From Puniceicoccales bacterium (GTDB lineage Bacteria; Verrucomicrobiota; Verrucomicrobiia; Opitutales; JAIRLM01), in NCBI GenBank assembly GCA_031258995.1, contig JAIRMB010000038.1, forward strand, positions 1 to 33,649: 33,649 nucleotides of DNA, given 5' to 3'. A program made the position numbers and the translations under genes. The notes beneath the pieces are model-generated. The model saw nothing but the letters and a program-made list of their open reading frames with translations, had not been told where the DNA came from and did no database searches. Shown in pieces: positions 24,877 through 33,417 of this stretch (the stretch's first letter is position 1; every line of letters starts with the position of its first letter).

Positions 24877-26325
24877 CTAAATCTCGTAGGTTTCTTGCGG
24901 TTCCGGGTTTATAATTTTCGCCGTCGGCAGGGCCAGCTGAAGAGCATTTTCAAACCAGCTGCGGGCACCGCCGTCGCCGTGGGAAAGCACGACAGAGGAC
25001 GGCCCCATCTCATGGGCCATGTGGAGCAGGTCCTCCCGATCGGCGTGCCCACTAGCATCGTAGTGCTCCACGCGGGCCCGAATGGTTGTCGCAAACTCCA
25101 ACGCGTCGAAGGCAAACGAATCGCCCGGACCGAGGGCGAGAAGGCGTCCGCCCGGCGTATCGGGATCGCAATAGCCAGTAAAGGCAATGAGGTTATGCGG
25201 GAAGGATAGGAGCGAAGAGGCCACCTGGTAAGCGGGCGTATTTTCCACCAGCATTCCGCTGCTAACGATGAAAAGGCTCGGCCGGCGGATGTCCACGCCC
25301 GCCTTTATCCGATTGCGCGGGAGAGGCCGTACGTTGAGCGCGGTGAGAATGCGTTTGCGAAAACCCCATTCGTCGGAAGGCGCCAGCCGGTGGCGCAAGT
25401 CCTGCCGGACGGGCGGTACGATCGGGTCCTGGGCCGTATAGTCGACGCCATACTTTTTTCGATTGCGCATTATCTTTTCAAAAACGTCCACGACGGCCAG
25501 GCCGAGCCCGGAACAATAGATGGGGAAGCCGCCCGGTAAAATGCCGCGCTTTCGGCCCTCGTAGATGAGCGTGATGACCTCCTGCATGCGACCGAGTGCG
25601 AAAACGGGCAACAGGCAAGACCCGCCGCCCTTTATGGTCCTAATGACGGACGCCAGCAGCCGGGCCAATTCTTCTTCGTAGAGAAAATTTTGTGGGTGTT
25701 CCGCCAGGCCCCTGGTGGTCTCCATGATCAGTGTGTCCACCTTCATGGAAGGGATTTGCGCGCCGCCGAGCGTGTGCTGGCGGCGGAAGAGGATGTCGCC
25801 GGTAAAAAAATACTTTTTGCCCCCGTGCTCCAGCAGAATGGAGGCGGCTCCCATGACGTGGCCGGACGGGAAAAAGGTAATTTTAAGCCGATCCCCATTT
25901 TTGACGAATTCTCGCGTGCGGCCGAAATGCATGGGGAAAAAGTCGCCAAGCACCGCATCCACTTCCGGTCGCGAAAAGAGCGGGTACTCTTCCACATTTT
26001 TTTCATCCCGCTGTCTCAGCATTACCGTGTAGGAATTTTGTAGCATTACCGGCAAAATTTCTCCGGACGCCGGCGTCATGAGCACGCGGGCCGACGGCTG
26101 ACTGCGGTGCACGCAAGGCAAGGAGCCAATATGATCCAGATGACAGTGGGTCAAAAGAATCAAATCGATGGAATCGCTGGGAATGCGCGTGTAGTCGGGC
26201 AGGCTGGCCAAGCCCACGTCCTTCGGACTCATTCCGCCATCCACCAATAGGTGGAACTCGCCCAGCTCAACGAGCAAGCTGTGGGCACCAATTTCCCTTT
26301 TCGGATTCAAATCTGTAAATTTCAT
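24877..26325 (-). CDS. CPSF73-like metallo-beta-lactamase/beta-CASP nuclease
   Basis: A beta-CASP family metallo-beta-lactamase, the fold of CPSF73/Ysh1 and bacterial RNase J-like enzymes; probably an RNA nuclease. Motif 2 is THCHLDHIGS (His60, His62, Asp64, His65). A later zinc ligand is in FFPSGHVMGAASILLEHGGK, and the metal aspartate is in YFFTGDILF. The beta-CASP region includes GGGSCLLPVFALGRMQEVIT and PSLFIVSSGML, and the C-terminal DASGHADREDLLHMAHEMGP carries the motif C histidine. At 482 residues it is the size of archaeal/bacterial YSH1-type proteins and shorter than RNase J (~550), lacking its C-terminal domain. The ATG at 26325 has no Shine-Dalgarno but follows a good promoter. 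It stands alone. Confidence 0.9.
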   Translation of the reverse strand: MKFTDLNPKREIGAHSLLVELGEFHLLVDGGMSPKDVGLASLPDYTRIPSDSIDLILLTHCHLDHIGSLPCVHRSQPSARVLMTPASGEILPVMLQNSYTVMLRQRDEKNVEEYPLFSRPEVDAVLGDFFPMHFGRTREFVKNGDRLKITFFPSGHVMGAASILLEHGGKKYFFTGDILFRRQHTLGGAQIPSMKVDTLIMETTRGLAEHPQNFLYEEELARLLASVIRTIKGGGSCLLPVFALGRMQEVITLIYEGRKRGILPGGFPIYCSGLGLAVVDVFEKIMRNRKKYGVDYTAQDPIVPPVRQDLRHRLAPSDEWGFRKRILTALNVRPLPRNRIKAGVDIRRPSLFIVSSGMLVENTPAYQVASSLLSFPHNLIAFTGYCDPDTPGGRLLALGPGDSFAFDALEFATTIRARVEHYDASGHADREDLLHMAHEMGPSSVVLSHGDGGARSWFENALQLALPTAKIINPEPQETYEI

Positions 26326-26338
26326 AGTTCACAACAAA

Positions 26339-26367
26339 ATTAAAGTGAAAAACGGACACGAATGCAA
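26339..26367 (-). promoter_or_regulatory. Predicted promoter of the beta-CASP nuclease gene
   Basis: On the minus strand TTGCAT (26367-26362) and TTTAAT (26344-26339) are separated by 17 nt, with 13 nt from the -10 to the ATG at 26325. The expected leader is only about six bases and has no ribosome site. Confidence 0.55.
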
Positions 26368-27180
26368 AAATCGCGACATACGGGCGCCCCAACTTCTTTT
26401 CGCCCATTTGGGCTAGTCGGCCGCTCAAAGTGGAGGATTCTCTGCCCTCCCAGTAAAAATAGCAAGGATTTTGCTGGCCGCTTTTTTTTGCTTCGCCACA
26501 GGCCAATGGGACAGGTCCGGATCGGCCGGCCCCTATTCCGCGAAAAAAAACGCGAAAGCCTAAGGTCGTGCAAAACCGACGGCGACTTTACCGCCAAGAC
26601 CTAGTCCGTAGAATACGACGCAAAACACAAGGGCAATCCAGAAGCCGCCGCTGACGGTAAATCTTCCTGCGTAGCGAGAAAAATTTTGGGCGGTTCTTTA
26701 TGCGATTCGCGCACGTAAATAAACGTAACTCTTATCTCGCAGGCAATACATTAGAGTATTTAGCGCGGAAGCGGCGTTTTGCAGACGCAGTTCTTCGGCC
26801 ACGCCAATCGCAAGAGGAAGTGCGGTCGGCGCCCCCTTGGGCCGTCGGCCCGGAGAAGTGGGGACGGCAGAGGATGAGAACCCTGTGCTCCCATGCGCGG
26901 GCGCCATTGCCTTTTAGGGAAATGACATAGTTCATGCGTCTGGGGCAATCGAGCCGCCTTTGGCGAGCCCAAAAGTGTGCCGGATTGAGAAGTTTCCACA
27001 GCGGTCGGAATAACTCACATCCTCGGGGCGAGGAAGGGTAGCTCGGCAGGCATGTTTTACGTCCGGATGGACGATCGGTCGCCCCAGAAGCGATTGCCGT
27101 CGCAGCCCGACCGTCATTTTTTCGTAAATTTATCTTTCTCTTTCGCAATATCGCTCCGCAGGGAAAGACAAGGCCGCACT
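26368..27180. other. Stretch without a confident gene; one possible decayed minus-strand ORF
   Basis: No recognised gene lies here. The best coding signal is on the minus strand at 26907-26560. One frame encodes LPLAIGVAEELRLQNAASAL and LMYCLRDKSYVYLRARIA, meets TAA at 26700-26698, and then continues in frame without any start codon into a hydrophobic segment (VSGGFWIALVFCVVFYGLGL) ending at TAG 26562-26560. This could be another stop-interrupted gene, but there is no paralogue to confirm it. Nested inverted repeats lie at 27025-27085 (listed separately). Other open frames here overlap one another and look like noise. I see no tRNA, tmRNA or signal recognition particle RNA. Confidence 0.3.
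27025..27085. other. Nested inverted repeats, possible structured RNA or leader
   Basis: GGGGCGA at 27025-27031 pairs with TCGCCCC at 27079-27085. Inside, CGTCC (27060-27064) and GGACG (27069-27073) form a hairpin with loop GGAT. The element lies about 100 bp before the preferred start of 27181-29160 and could be a leader structure of that gene. There is no T-arm consensus, so it is not a tRNA, despite a D-arm-like TAGCTCGGCAGG. Confidence 0.3.
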
Positions 27181-29160
27181 GTGAGCGCGCCCATCGAAAG
27201 AGATCCAGTAGCATTTTTGCTTTCAGCATTACGCTGTGTCAGCAGAGGTGGCGAATTAGCTGACGAATTACTAGGCAGTGCTACTGCGCTAGTGCAATCA
27301 ACGCGCACATATGCCGATCCCTCTGCAACGCAGTGTAATGATCTCGCGATCTCGTCGGCGCTGGCAGCGAGCATCATTTACCCTAGCACACCTTCGCATT
27401 TATGGTTTTCCGCGCAACGTATTGATGGAATTTTTGCTGCCTTTCTTGCCGTTTTGTCATCCCCTACGCCTCCGGCGATTCCTGGTTTCGACGAGAAGTT
27501 TTTTAGAAGACGTTTCGTGGACAGTCTACGCTGTCGTTTTTGCCAGGGAATGGAGGTTTCCGATCCGGTAACGACTGTCTCAAGGCTTTTAGGTGAAGTG
27601 CGAACCATGCCCTTCGCTGCCCACAGCATTCCATTCACCCAATTGATTCTACTGTGCTTTGATCTTGTCGAGGCCGCCAAAAAAAAGGCCGGGAGAGATG
27701 TGGACCGTTTGCCGGCATTGCTTGCTCCGCTTTCGGGACTCTTCGTTGAGGAAAGATTTGGAGCAGGAAGGGATTTCTCCGCGAGGGTTGAGGCATCGTT
27801 TGCGCTGCATGGGCGCGCGCGGGCGATGGCGCCATTCGCAGAGTTTTTTGCTAAAGGGTTCGATGAAAGGTGCATTGCGGTTATCGTCGGATATTTTCCT
27901 GATCTGTCGGCGGAAGCGCGAAAAGTTCTTGGAGAAAGTATTTCATTACTACTGGAAAAAATTCGCAAAATGGAAGGCGAGAAACTGGGAACACGTGGAC
28001 GCATTGATGTGAAGCATTTCGCCGAACTACCCCAGCGTCCGAAGACGGGCTTTGCTAAAATCTTGAGTATTTTTACGAAAGACGATACGGTGAGAAGAGA
28101 ACGTTTTTTGACCACTCTTCGTAGCCTTCGCGTCCGTGGAGAGGAGTGCTTCGGCGCTGTCGCCGCTGTCATGGACGCTGACGCTGTCATAGATGCCTTT
28201 GACAAGCTCCTCCTCCTGTCCGGATCGGATGCCGTTCCCTTGGCCGCCTGCTTCCGCACCTTTTCTGCAAATAGGATGCTCCTCGTGCAGCAGCCATTGC
28301 TCTTTATTGGCAAAGCACTACTATGCTTCTACAAGGAAGCACGATCGGCCGGTTCGCAACGGGCGGAAGTCGCGATGCGACTGCTGCGGCGGATATGTTC
28401 TCTCCCGCCGCGAGATGAAATCACCCTTCGAACCAATCTGCTGGCTGTGCCCATCGGCGAATCCGCTGGGCCGAAGTTGGGGGACCTCGTAGTAGAGATC
28501 GACGGCGAATTTCAGCCCCGCATGACCTGCGCCGGGCTATGTGATCTAAGCAATCTCCCGGTCTGGTGTGGGCCCTCTGGAACTACCATAGATTTTCTAA
28601 TAATGGTCCATCTGCTGCAGCCCGAATATGTTACAGGCGCGCTCGCTTCTTTACTGGATTTTTTAACCTCCATGGGAACAAGTGAGCTTTCCGTCGAATT
28701 CAGAGGTCTATTTACGCAAATTACGTTCTATATGGCCCTAAAGGAATACCACAGTCCGGCGGAAGTATTGGCTGCTTTTCTTGCCACCGCGCTAGCGGTC
28801 GCACCTGAAACTGAATCTGGCATTGCTCCTCCCCCTGCTTCTGTCCTGGCCAGGTGGCTTTCGACCATCTCAGATGACATGATGGTGGATTTCCCGACGG
28901 ATCCTTTTGTCGCCGCCCTTGTCGCCGCCCTTGATAACAATTTTACTCGCGTCCTTTGGTTTCTTTGGCGCAAACTCAAAGGAGCTCCGGCGAGCTTTTT
29001 CATTGAATCTTCAGTTCAACCGGCACCGGCAGCAGCGGCTCCACGGGACGAAGGCGCTCCGCAAGATCTTCCGGTGGCGGTAGCTCCCCAAGGGGGAGGA
29101 AGCGCCCCGGATGCTCCACCGGCAGCGGTGGTTCCACATAATCCGCCCGATGGTGAGTGA
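27181..29160 (+). CDS. Large hypothetical protein with Pro/Ala-rich C-terminus
   Basis: Not recognised; about 659 residues from GTG 27181. It is predominantly alpha-helical (DPVAFLLSALRCVSRGGELA, FTQLILLCFDLVEAAKKKAG, SARVEASFALHGRARAMAPF), without a clear signal peptide or transmembrane segment. It ends in a low-complexity tail of ~55 residues rich in Pro, Ala and Gly (VQPAPAAAAPRDEGAPQDLP, then APDAPPAAVVPHNPP). Such tails are common in secreted effectors and in surface-exposed or scaffold proteins, which is only suggestive. The start is uncertain: the frame is open to ATG 27052, and no start has a convincing ribosome site or close promoter. The GTG at 27181 is preferred because protein-like sequence begins there. 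The next gene follows on the same strand with its own ribosome site. Confidence 0.7.
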   Translation: MSAPIERDPVAFLLSALRCVSRGGELADELLGSATALVQSTRTYADPSATQCNDLAISSALAASIIYPSTPSHLWFSAQRIDGIFAAFLAVLSSPTPPAIPGFDEKFFRRRFVDSLRCRFCQGMEVSDPVTTVSRLLGEVRTMPFAAHSIPFTQLILLCFDLVEAAKKKAGRDVDRLPALLAPLSGLFVEERFGAGRDFSARVEASFALHGRARAMAPFAEFFAKGFDERCIAVIVGYFPDLSAEARKVLGESISLLLEKIRKMEGEKLGTRGRIDVKHFAELPQRPKTGFAKILSIFTKDDTVRRERFLTTLRSLRVRGEECFGAVAAVMDADAVIDAFDKLLLLSGSDAVPLAACFRTFSANRMLLVQQPLLFIGKALLCFYKEARSAGSQRAEVAMRLLRRICSLPPRDEITLRTNLLAVPIGESAGPKLGDLVVEIDGEFQPRMTCAGLCDLSNLPVWCGPSGTTIDFLIMVHLLQPEYVTGALASLLDFLTSMGTSELSVEFRGLFTQITFYMALKEYHSPAEVLAAFLATALAVAPETESGIAPPPASVLARWLSTISDDMMVDFPTDPFVAALVAALDNNFTRVLWFLWRKLKGAPASFFIESSVQPAPAAAAPRDEGAPQDLPVAVAPQGGGSAPDAPPAAVVPHNPPDGE

Positions 29161-29248
29161 TGCGAAGTACGCCTTATTAGTATTTTTTTAGCAAAAGTGA
29201 GGCTTGCGAAGCGGTTAAGAATTATTGGAACGTGCGCGGAGGTTTGTT

Positions 29249-29971
29249 ATGCTGGCTACTCGTCGTTTAAATTCATTATATCCTGAGGCCCTTCTGCCCA
29301 CCGGCGACTTGGGTGGAGGCGCGGCAAGCTCGCCCGAACTCAAGCTTTTTGCCGCCGGGCGCGGCCGGCGCATGTCGTTTCCTTTCCTTCTCGCAGCCGT
29401 GCAGGGCGGTAAGTGGCGCAGTGGGATGGTTGATTTCACAAGCTGTGGGGCGTGTGGTTTTCCTCTACTTCTAAAGCTGGAAAAGCTGGAAGCCGTGGGA
29501 GTGTGCGGATACAGTAAGGCGGTGCAGCCTTTTGTGGATTCGTTGAAGGGTCTGTTAGACAAAGAGGCCGTGGGGGGCTGGGCCTTTGCGGTTAAATGTG
29601 GGTTTTCCTTGCCGGAAATGCGGTCGCAGTATGCCGATGCGCTGCGGTCCGAGAATGGGCCGCGGCAGCTGTTGGCGTTAATTAACAGCCTAATAAGGGA
29701 CGGGTACGCTAGGGCGGAGTGCGAGAAGGTGAATGAATGCATTTATCAGATCCTGGTGGCGCAGCCGGATGCGAAAATGGATCCCTTGGCGTACGTTTTG
29801 TCTCATTCATCCAATGGGGAGTTGCGTGGCGAATACTACGCGCTTTTGGAGGGGCTAGGGGCGGATATTCAGAATCGCGTGAATAACTTTGAGTATGAGC
29901 TGTGGGATGCGGATGGTTGGCGTTGCACGAGGAGAAGAGTGAACGATAGCGTGCGTTATACTTGGGCGTGA
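29249..29971 (+). CDS. Hypothetical protein
   Basis: Not recognised; 240 residues, soluble, mixed helical. It contains a Cys-rich segment FTSCGACGFPLLLKLEKLEA, a later VGVCGYSKAV and AVKCGFSLPEMRSQYADALR, but no recognisable zinc-finger spacing. The C-terminus is aromatic and acidic (NNFEYELWDADGWRCTRRRV). The ATG at 29249 is chosen because CGGAGG lies seven bases upstream; the TTG at 29225 lies before this site. It is on the same strand as 27181-29160, 88 bp downstream, and may be cotranscribed. It converges with mnmA, 30 bp apart. No function is proposed. Confidence 0.7.
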   Translation: MLATRRLNSLYPEALLPTGDLGGGAASSPELKLFAAGRGRRMSFPFLLAAVQGGKWRSGMVDFTSCGACGFPLLLKLEKLEAVGVCGYSKAVQPFVDSLKGLLDKEAVGGWAFAVKCGFSLPEMRSQYADALRSENGPRQLLALINSLIRDGYARAECEKVNECIYQILVAQPDAKMDPLAYVLSHSSNGELRGEYYALLEGLGADIQNRVNNFEYELWDADGWRCTRRRVNDSVRYTWA

Positions 29972-30001
29972 GTTGTTTTGCTTGCGCGTTTCGTCGGTTA
30001 C

Positions 30002-31102
30002 CTATTGCTGGTCCGCTTTCTCCATGCGGGTGTAGTAGGTTCCGCCGCCTAAGAGTCGGTCGCCGTCGTAGAAGGCTAGTGTTTGCCCCTCCGCCAGAGC
30101 CCGTTGTGGTGTTTCGAAATGCACATGGGCGGTGTCGTCTTCTCGGAAGCGGATCAGGGCGGCCACGGGTGGGTCTCGAAAGCGCGGTTCCGTGAGGAGC
30201 CGCCGTCCCCCTCGGATCGGCTCGCAGAGAAAGTTCAAGTCGCGCAGTTCCGCCGAATCATTCCAGAGGCCGTTCTTCCGGTCTGACTCGAATGCTATTG
30301 TTAGCGCGTTGCGCGCTAGATCCTTTCCGACGACTACGTACCTTTCAAAATCCCGATTGGACGGGATGGCCAAGCCTTTCCGCTGGCCGAGCGTGTGACG
30401 GAACAGGCCCCGGTGTCGGCCGAGGATTTTCCCTTCCCGGTCAAGGATGTCCCCCGGCCTGTCCGGCAGATAGCGGCCGAGAAAGTCCCGCACTGTCACC
30501 TTCCCGCCTAAAAAGCAAATGTCTTGGCTGTCCTTCCGCTCTGCGTTGGGAAGACCGATCGCGCGGGCGATCTCCCGAACCCGTTTTTTGGTGAGCCTGC
30601 CAACGGGAAATAGGATATGCGGCAGGGCTTTCCGACGGACGGCAGATAAAAAATAGCACTGGTCCTTGGTCGGATCCGCTCCACGGCGGAGAACGTGCTC
30701 ACCGGAGGGAAGGTGCTCCATGCGGCAGTAGTGTCCGGTGGCTAAAAAATCGCAGCCGGCGGCGAGGGCCCCTTCCAAAAGAAAACCGAATTTAACAAAG
30801 CGGTTGCAGAGTATGTCCGGATTAGGGGTTCGGCCGGCGCCGTATCCGGCAACGAGCGGCTCAACTACGTGCTGACGGTAGTGGGAGATCAAACTTTCTA
30901 CGCGAAAAGGGACCCCTAGGTGTTCGGCAACGGCCCGAGCGTTTTCCCGATCTTCTTGCCAAGGGCACTCGCCGGCGCCGTCTTCGCTCTGCCAGGTGCG
31001 CATGTGGACCGCCTCCACCGCATGGCCGCTCTCTAAAAGTAAATGGGCTGCAACGGCGCTATCCACACCGCCGGACAGGGCGACACAGATGCGAGATCTC
31101 AC
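30002..31102 (-). CDS. mnmA: tRNA-specific 2-thiouridylase MnmA
   Basis: Catalyses ATP-dependent 2-thiolation of U34 in tRNAs for Lys, Glu and Gln. The PP-loop SGGVDS is at residues 9-14. The catalytic cysteine is in TPNPDILCNRFVKFG (Cys99) and the persulfide cysteine in DSQDICFLGG (Cys196), a correct active-site pair. GHYCRM, TKDQCYFLSAV, and FRHTLGQRKGLAIPSNRD are diagnostic, followed by the C-terminal beta-barrel domain. The GTG at 31102 immediately precedes RSRICVALSGG and gives 366 residues, normal for the family. The frame remains open to 31537 but that extension runs antisense through the divergent glycosyltransferase and is not protein-like. The sulfur donor would require a cysteine desulfurase elsewhere; a SufU-like protein is at 3620-4126. 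Confidence 0.95.
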   Translation of the reverse strand: MRSRICVALSGGVDSAVAAHLLLESGHAVEAVHMRTWQSEDGAGECPWQEDRENARAVAEHLGVPFRVESLISHYRQHVVEPLVAGYGAGRTPNPDILCNRFVKFGFLLEGALAAGCDFLATGHYCRMEHLPSGEHVLRRGADPTKDQCYFLSAVRRKALPHILFPVGRLTKKRVREIARAIGLPNAERKDSQDICFLGGKVTVRDFLGRYLPDRPGDILDREGKILGRHRGLFRHTLGQRKGLAIPSNRDFERYVVVGKDLARNALTIAFESDRKNGLWNDSAELRDLNFLCEPIRGGRRLLTEPRFRDPPVAALIRFREDDTAHVHFETPQRALAEGQTLAFYDGDRLLGGGTYYTRMEKADQQ

Positions 31103-31234
31103 GACCTCAGTGGGAAGGAGGCCGCAGCGGGAGGCAAGAGGAAACGGACAGCGAGGAGGAGACGCACGGTGCCACGGAATTTTTGTCTTTGACCAGGGAG
31201 GGATGGCCGGAGCCGAAGGGAACCGGGAAATGGG

Positions 31235-31263
31235 TGGACAGTGCTCCGTTTGCCGGATAGTAA
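31235..31263 (+). promoter_or_regulatory. Possible promoter of the WbuB-like glycosyltransferase gene
   Basis: TGGACA (31235-31240) and TAGTAA (31258-31263) are spaced by 17 nt, with 10 nt to the GTG at 31274. The predicted leader is very short and no Shine-Dalgarno is seen. Confidence 0.35.
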
Positions 31264-31273
31264 ACCGTCCGCT

Positions 31274-32548
31274 GTGAACGTTTGGGTGCTGCAGATGGGA
31301 GAACCGATCTCCTTCTTTGACGGTGGAAATCGCCCGTTCCGCACAGAAATGTTGGTCAATCGTCTGGTGGAAAGGGGAAATTCTGTCCTCCACTGGACTT
31401 CCACCTTCGATCAACTTCGCAAGACTTTCCGCTTCTGCGAAGGCCGGGAGGTAACGATGGGAGCCCGACTCCGCTATCGCTTTCTCCACGGCCCTACGCC
31501 TTACACGAAAAGCGTTTCCATTCGCCACTCGCGCCACGATCGGGAGTTGGCAAGAGATTTTTGCCGCTGTGCCTCCGAGGAAGCGCCGCCGGACCTCATT
31601 CTCTGCTCCATTCCACCCTTACGGCTGGCTCGCCGCGTTAGCGAGTACGCCCGCCGCCGTTCCGTGCCTCTCATTTTGGATGTGCGGGACCGCTGGCCAG
31701 ATTCCTTCCTTAGGGCCCTACATTTTCCGCTCTACCAGCTCTTTCACTGGATCTTCCGCCATGAACGGCGTCGGGCTCAGCAGGTACTTCATGGGGCCGA
31801 TGCGGTCAGCGCCATCACGGAAGACTGCCTTCGCTGGGCGCATAGACAGGCGGATAGGCCGCCGGGGCCATGGGATCGGGTTTTCCCGCTCGCCTACGAA
31901 GAGCCGCCGGCGACTCTTTTCGCCACGGACCGGCAGCGCTGGGAATTTCGCAAATCTTTGTCTCTGGGAAAGACGGCGGCCATTATTACCTGCATTGGTC
32001 GGGTCGGATCCGTTTTTGACTTTGCCATGGTCGTAGCCCTGGCCCGGCAGTTTGCCGCCGAGGGACGTCGAGATGTGCGTTTCGTTTTGGCCGGAGAAAA
32101 TCCCGTCCGCCATCAGCGGCTGCCCAATTTGACTGTGACCGGCTGGCTAGACCGCCTTAAACTGCAAAAGTTACTGGCAGTCAGCACCATTGGCCTGCTT
32201 CCATACCGGGATATGCAGGGCCCAACGGTACGCAACAAAGCCATGGACTTTTTGGCTATGGGTGTTCCAGTCGTTTCCTCTTTGGGCGGTGAATTGAGCC
32301 AGCTGATGGAGCAGTACCGCTTTGGCCTTTCCTTTCCGGCCGGCGATTTGCCTGCCCTCCGCCTTGCCGTGGACCAAATTCTTAGGTCGACGGAATTGCA
32401 GGCGGCCATGCGGATTGGCGCTGGAAAGGCTTTTCAGGAACACTTTACAGCAACGCAGGTCTATGGCGCCTTCGCGGAGTTTCTAGAGGAATTTCACCGA
32501 GCCCACTCGCCGACCCCGCCGCCGGGCGATTTTTTACGTACCAGCTAG
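31274..32548 (+). CDS. WbuB-like family 4 glycosyltransferase
   Basis: A GT-B fold glycosyltransferase, probably acting in surface polysaccharide or O-antigen assembly at the cytoplasmic face of the membrane. The N-terminal Rossmann domain starts VNVWVLQMGEPISFFDGGNR and contains the WbuB-style VPLILDVRDRWPDSFLRALH. The C-terminal domain has ITCIGRVGSVFDFAMVVALA, VRFVLAGENP, LAVSTIGLLPYRDMQGPTVR, and NKAMDFLAMGVPVVSSLGGE with the expected family-4 layout, although the classical EX7E glutamates are not obvious. The GTG at 31274 begins exactly at the first beta strand; GTG 31241 is a weaker alternative. It is divergent from mnmA. A sugar substrate cannot be inferred. Confidence 0.87.
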   Translation: MNVWVLQMGEPISFFDGGNRPFRTEMLVNRLVERGNSVLHWTSTFDQLRKTFRFCEGREVTMGARLRYRFLHGPTPYTKSVSIRHSRHDRELARDFCRCASEEAPPDLILCSIPPLRLARRVSEYARRRSVPLILDVRDRWPDSFLRALHFPLYQLFHWIFRHERRRAQQVLHGADAVSAITEDCLRWAHRQADRPPGPWDRVFPLAYEEPPATLFATDRQRWEFRKSLSLGKTAAIITCIGRVGSVFDFAMVVALARQFAAEGRRDVRFVLAGENPVRHQRLPNLTVTGWLDRLKLQKLLAVSTIGLLPYRDMQGPTVRNKAMDFLAMGVPVVSSLGGELSQLMEQYRFGLSFPAGDLPALRLAVDQILRSTELQAAMRIGAGKAFQEHFTATQVYGAFAEFLEEFHRAHSPTPPPGDFLRTS

Positions 32549-32590
32549 CGTCGCTCGCTACGAGGAACCGACTCCCAAAAGAAGAAAGAC

Positions 32591-32623
32591 TTGCAAACCC
32601 ATTATCTATCCGTATAATGGGTT
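32591..32623. promoter_or_regulatory. Consensus promoter embedded in a 10-bp perfect inverted repeat
   Basis: TTGCAA (32591-32596) and TATAAT (32613-32618) are spaced by 16 nt, the best -10 match in the window. AACCCATTAT (32596-32605) and ATAATGGGTT (32614-32623) are perfect inverted repeats around an eight-base spacer, covering the whole spacer and the -10. The dyad is a good candidate operator for a dimeric repressor. The -10 contains the nominal ATG at 32617, which argues that the real start is further downstream. Confidence 0.6.
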
Positions 32624-33417
32624 CCGCAGTGAGTTCCTCTGGAAGCATCGGTGATGTCGAGCATGTGTTTTTGCGGCGCTTCGAAACAGAAGTTTCCAGA
32701 GGAAAAATCCGAGCGAGAGCTGTGACGAGCGAAAAAATAGTGAAGAAAACAGCAACGAGGTCCTCCTTGTACGAAGGCCTTCGTTGTCTTTTCGGAATTT
32801 TGCTCCCAGTTTTTCGTATGGAAGAAATCATGACTCTTGATCTATTTTTTAGGGCTAAAGGGGAAACGCGTTATCCCCTCTTAAAGGCGATCTTTTCCTC
32901 CTATTCGAGGACTACCACAGAGATGGAGGAGCTCGCCGAAGCGATTCGTAGCTCCAAAAATGGGACTGAGAAATTTGTAGAAAATGTAAAGTCCGCCTAT
33001 GAGCTTTTTAAAGCAGAATATTCTAATTGGGGCGAAATAAATAAAAGCGGTAGTGACTATCTTGATCTTGAACCTACTGATATCGCAGAACGGATTGCCA
33101 CGTGCGGAAGGCTCGCTGTCCAATGCGGAAGCCAAGATCCCATACTTGCTGGGTCGAAACCGGCGAATACATTTATAATTAAGTACATGCTTTCAGAATT
33201 AAAAAACATTCCTGCGAAAGCCTTTAGAAGACTGGGCGCCATTGATCGACAATCCTGCTTTACATTCCTGATTTTCATGCGAGATGGCGGATACACTGAT
33301 GTCAACATTGCGATCCGTGCAAATGTGAGAGATCCGAATAAAATGGAAGTTTTCGTCGGCGCTCCCGGCGCACAATTTCCTCCCGGCTGCGTGAAAGTTC
33401 CTATGGCAGAATGGTAG
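32617..33417 (+). CDS. Hypothetical protein under a predicted repressible promoter
   Basis: Not recognised; up to 266 residues, soluble and largely helical in the first half (TRSSLYEGLRCLFGILLPVF, ENVKSAYELFKAEYSNW) and alpha/beta later (SCFTFLIFMRDGGYTDVNIA). The ATG at 32617 lies inside the TATAAT box, so translation from a transcript of that promoter must start lower: GTG 32629 (in frame, near the predicted +1), another GTG, or ATG 32818. Codons ending in A/T are frequent compared with the glycosyltransferase upstream. The stop overlaps an in-frame ATG of the next reading frame (33411), implying coupling to the partial gene at the edge. Function unknown. Confidence 0.65.
   Translation: MGSAVSSSGSIGDVEHVFLRRFETEVSRGKIRARAVTSEKIVKKTATRSSLYEGLRCLFGILLPVFRMEEIMTLDLFFRAKGETRYPLLKAIFSSYSRTTTEMEELAEAIRSSKNGTEKFVENVKSAYELFKAEYSNWGEINKSGSDYLDLEPTDIAERIATCGRLAVQCGSQDPILAGSKPANTFIIKYMLSELKNIPAKAFRRLGAIDRQSCFTFLIFMRDGGYTDVNIAIRANVRDPNKMEVFVGAPGAQFPPGCVKVPMAEW

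Noticed and set aside
27025..27086. tRNA-like element (seven-pair acceptor-like stem, D-arm-like TAGCTCGGCAGG)
   Set aside because: No GTTCGAATC T-arm, no plausible anticodon arm, and the length is too short for a tRNA.
27378..28313. 311-codon minus-strand ORF inside 27181-29160
   Set aside because: Ser/Lys/Arg-rich shadow with no motif, and the plus-strand frame is continuous across and beyond it.
31103..31537. N-terminal extension of the MnmA frame
   Set aside because: Runs antisense through the divergent glycosyltransferase; the family starts right before the PP-loop, which fits GTG 31102.
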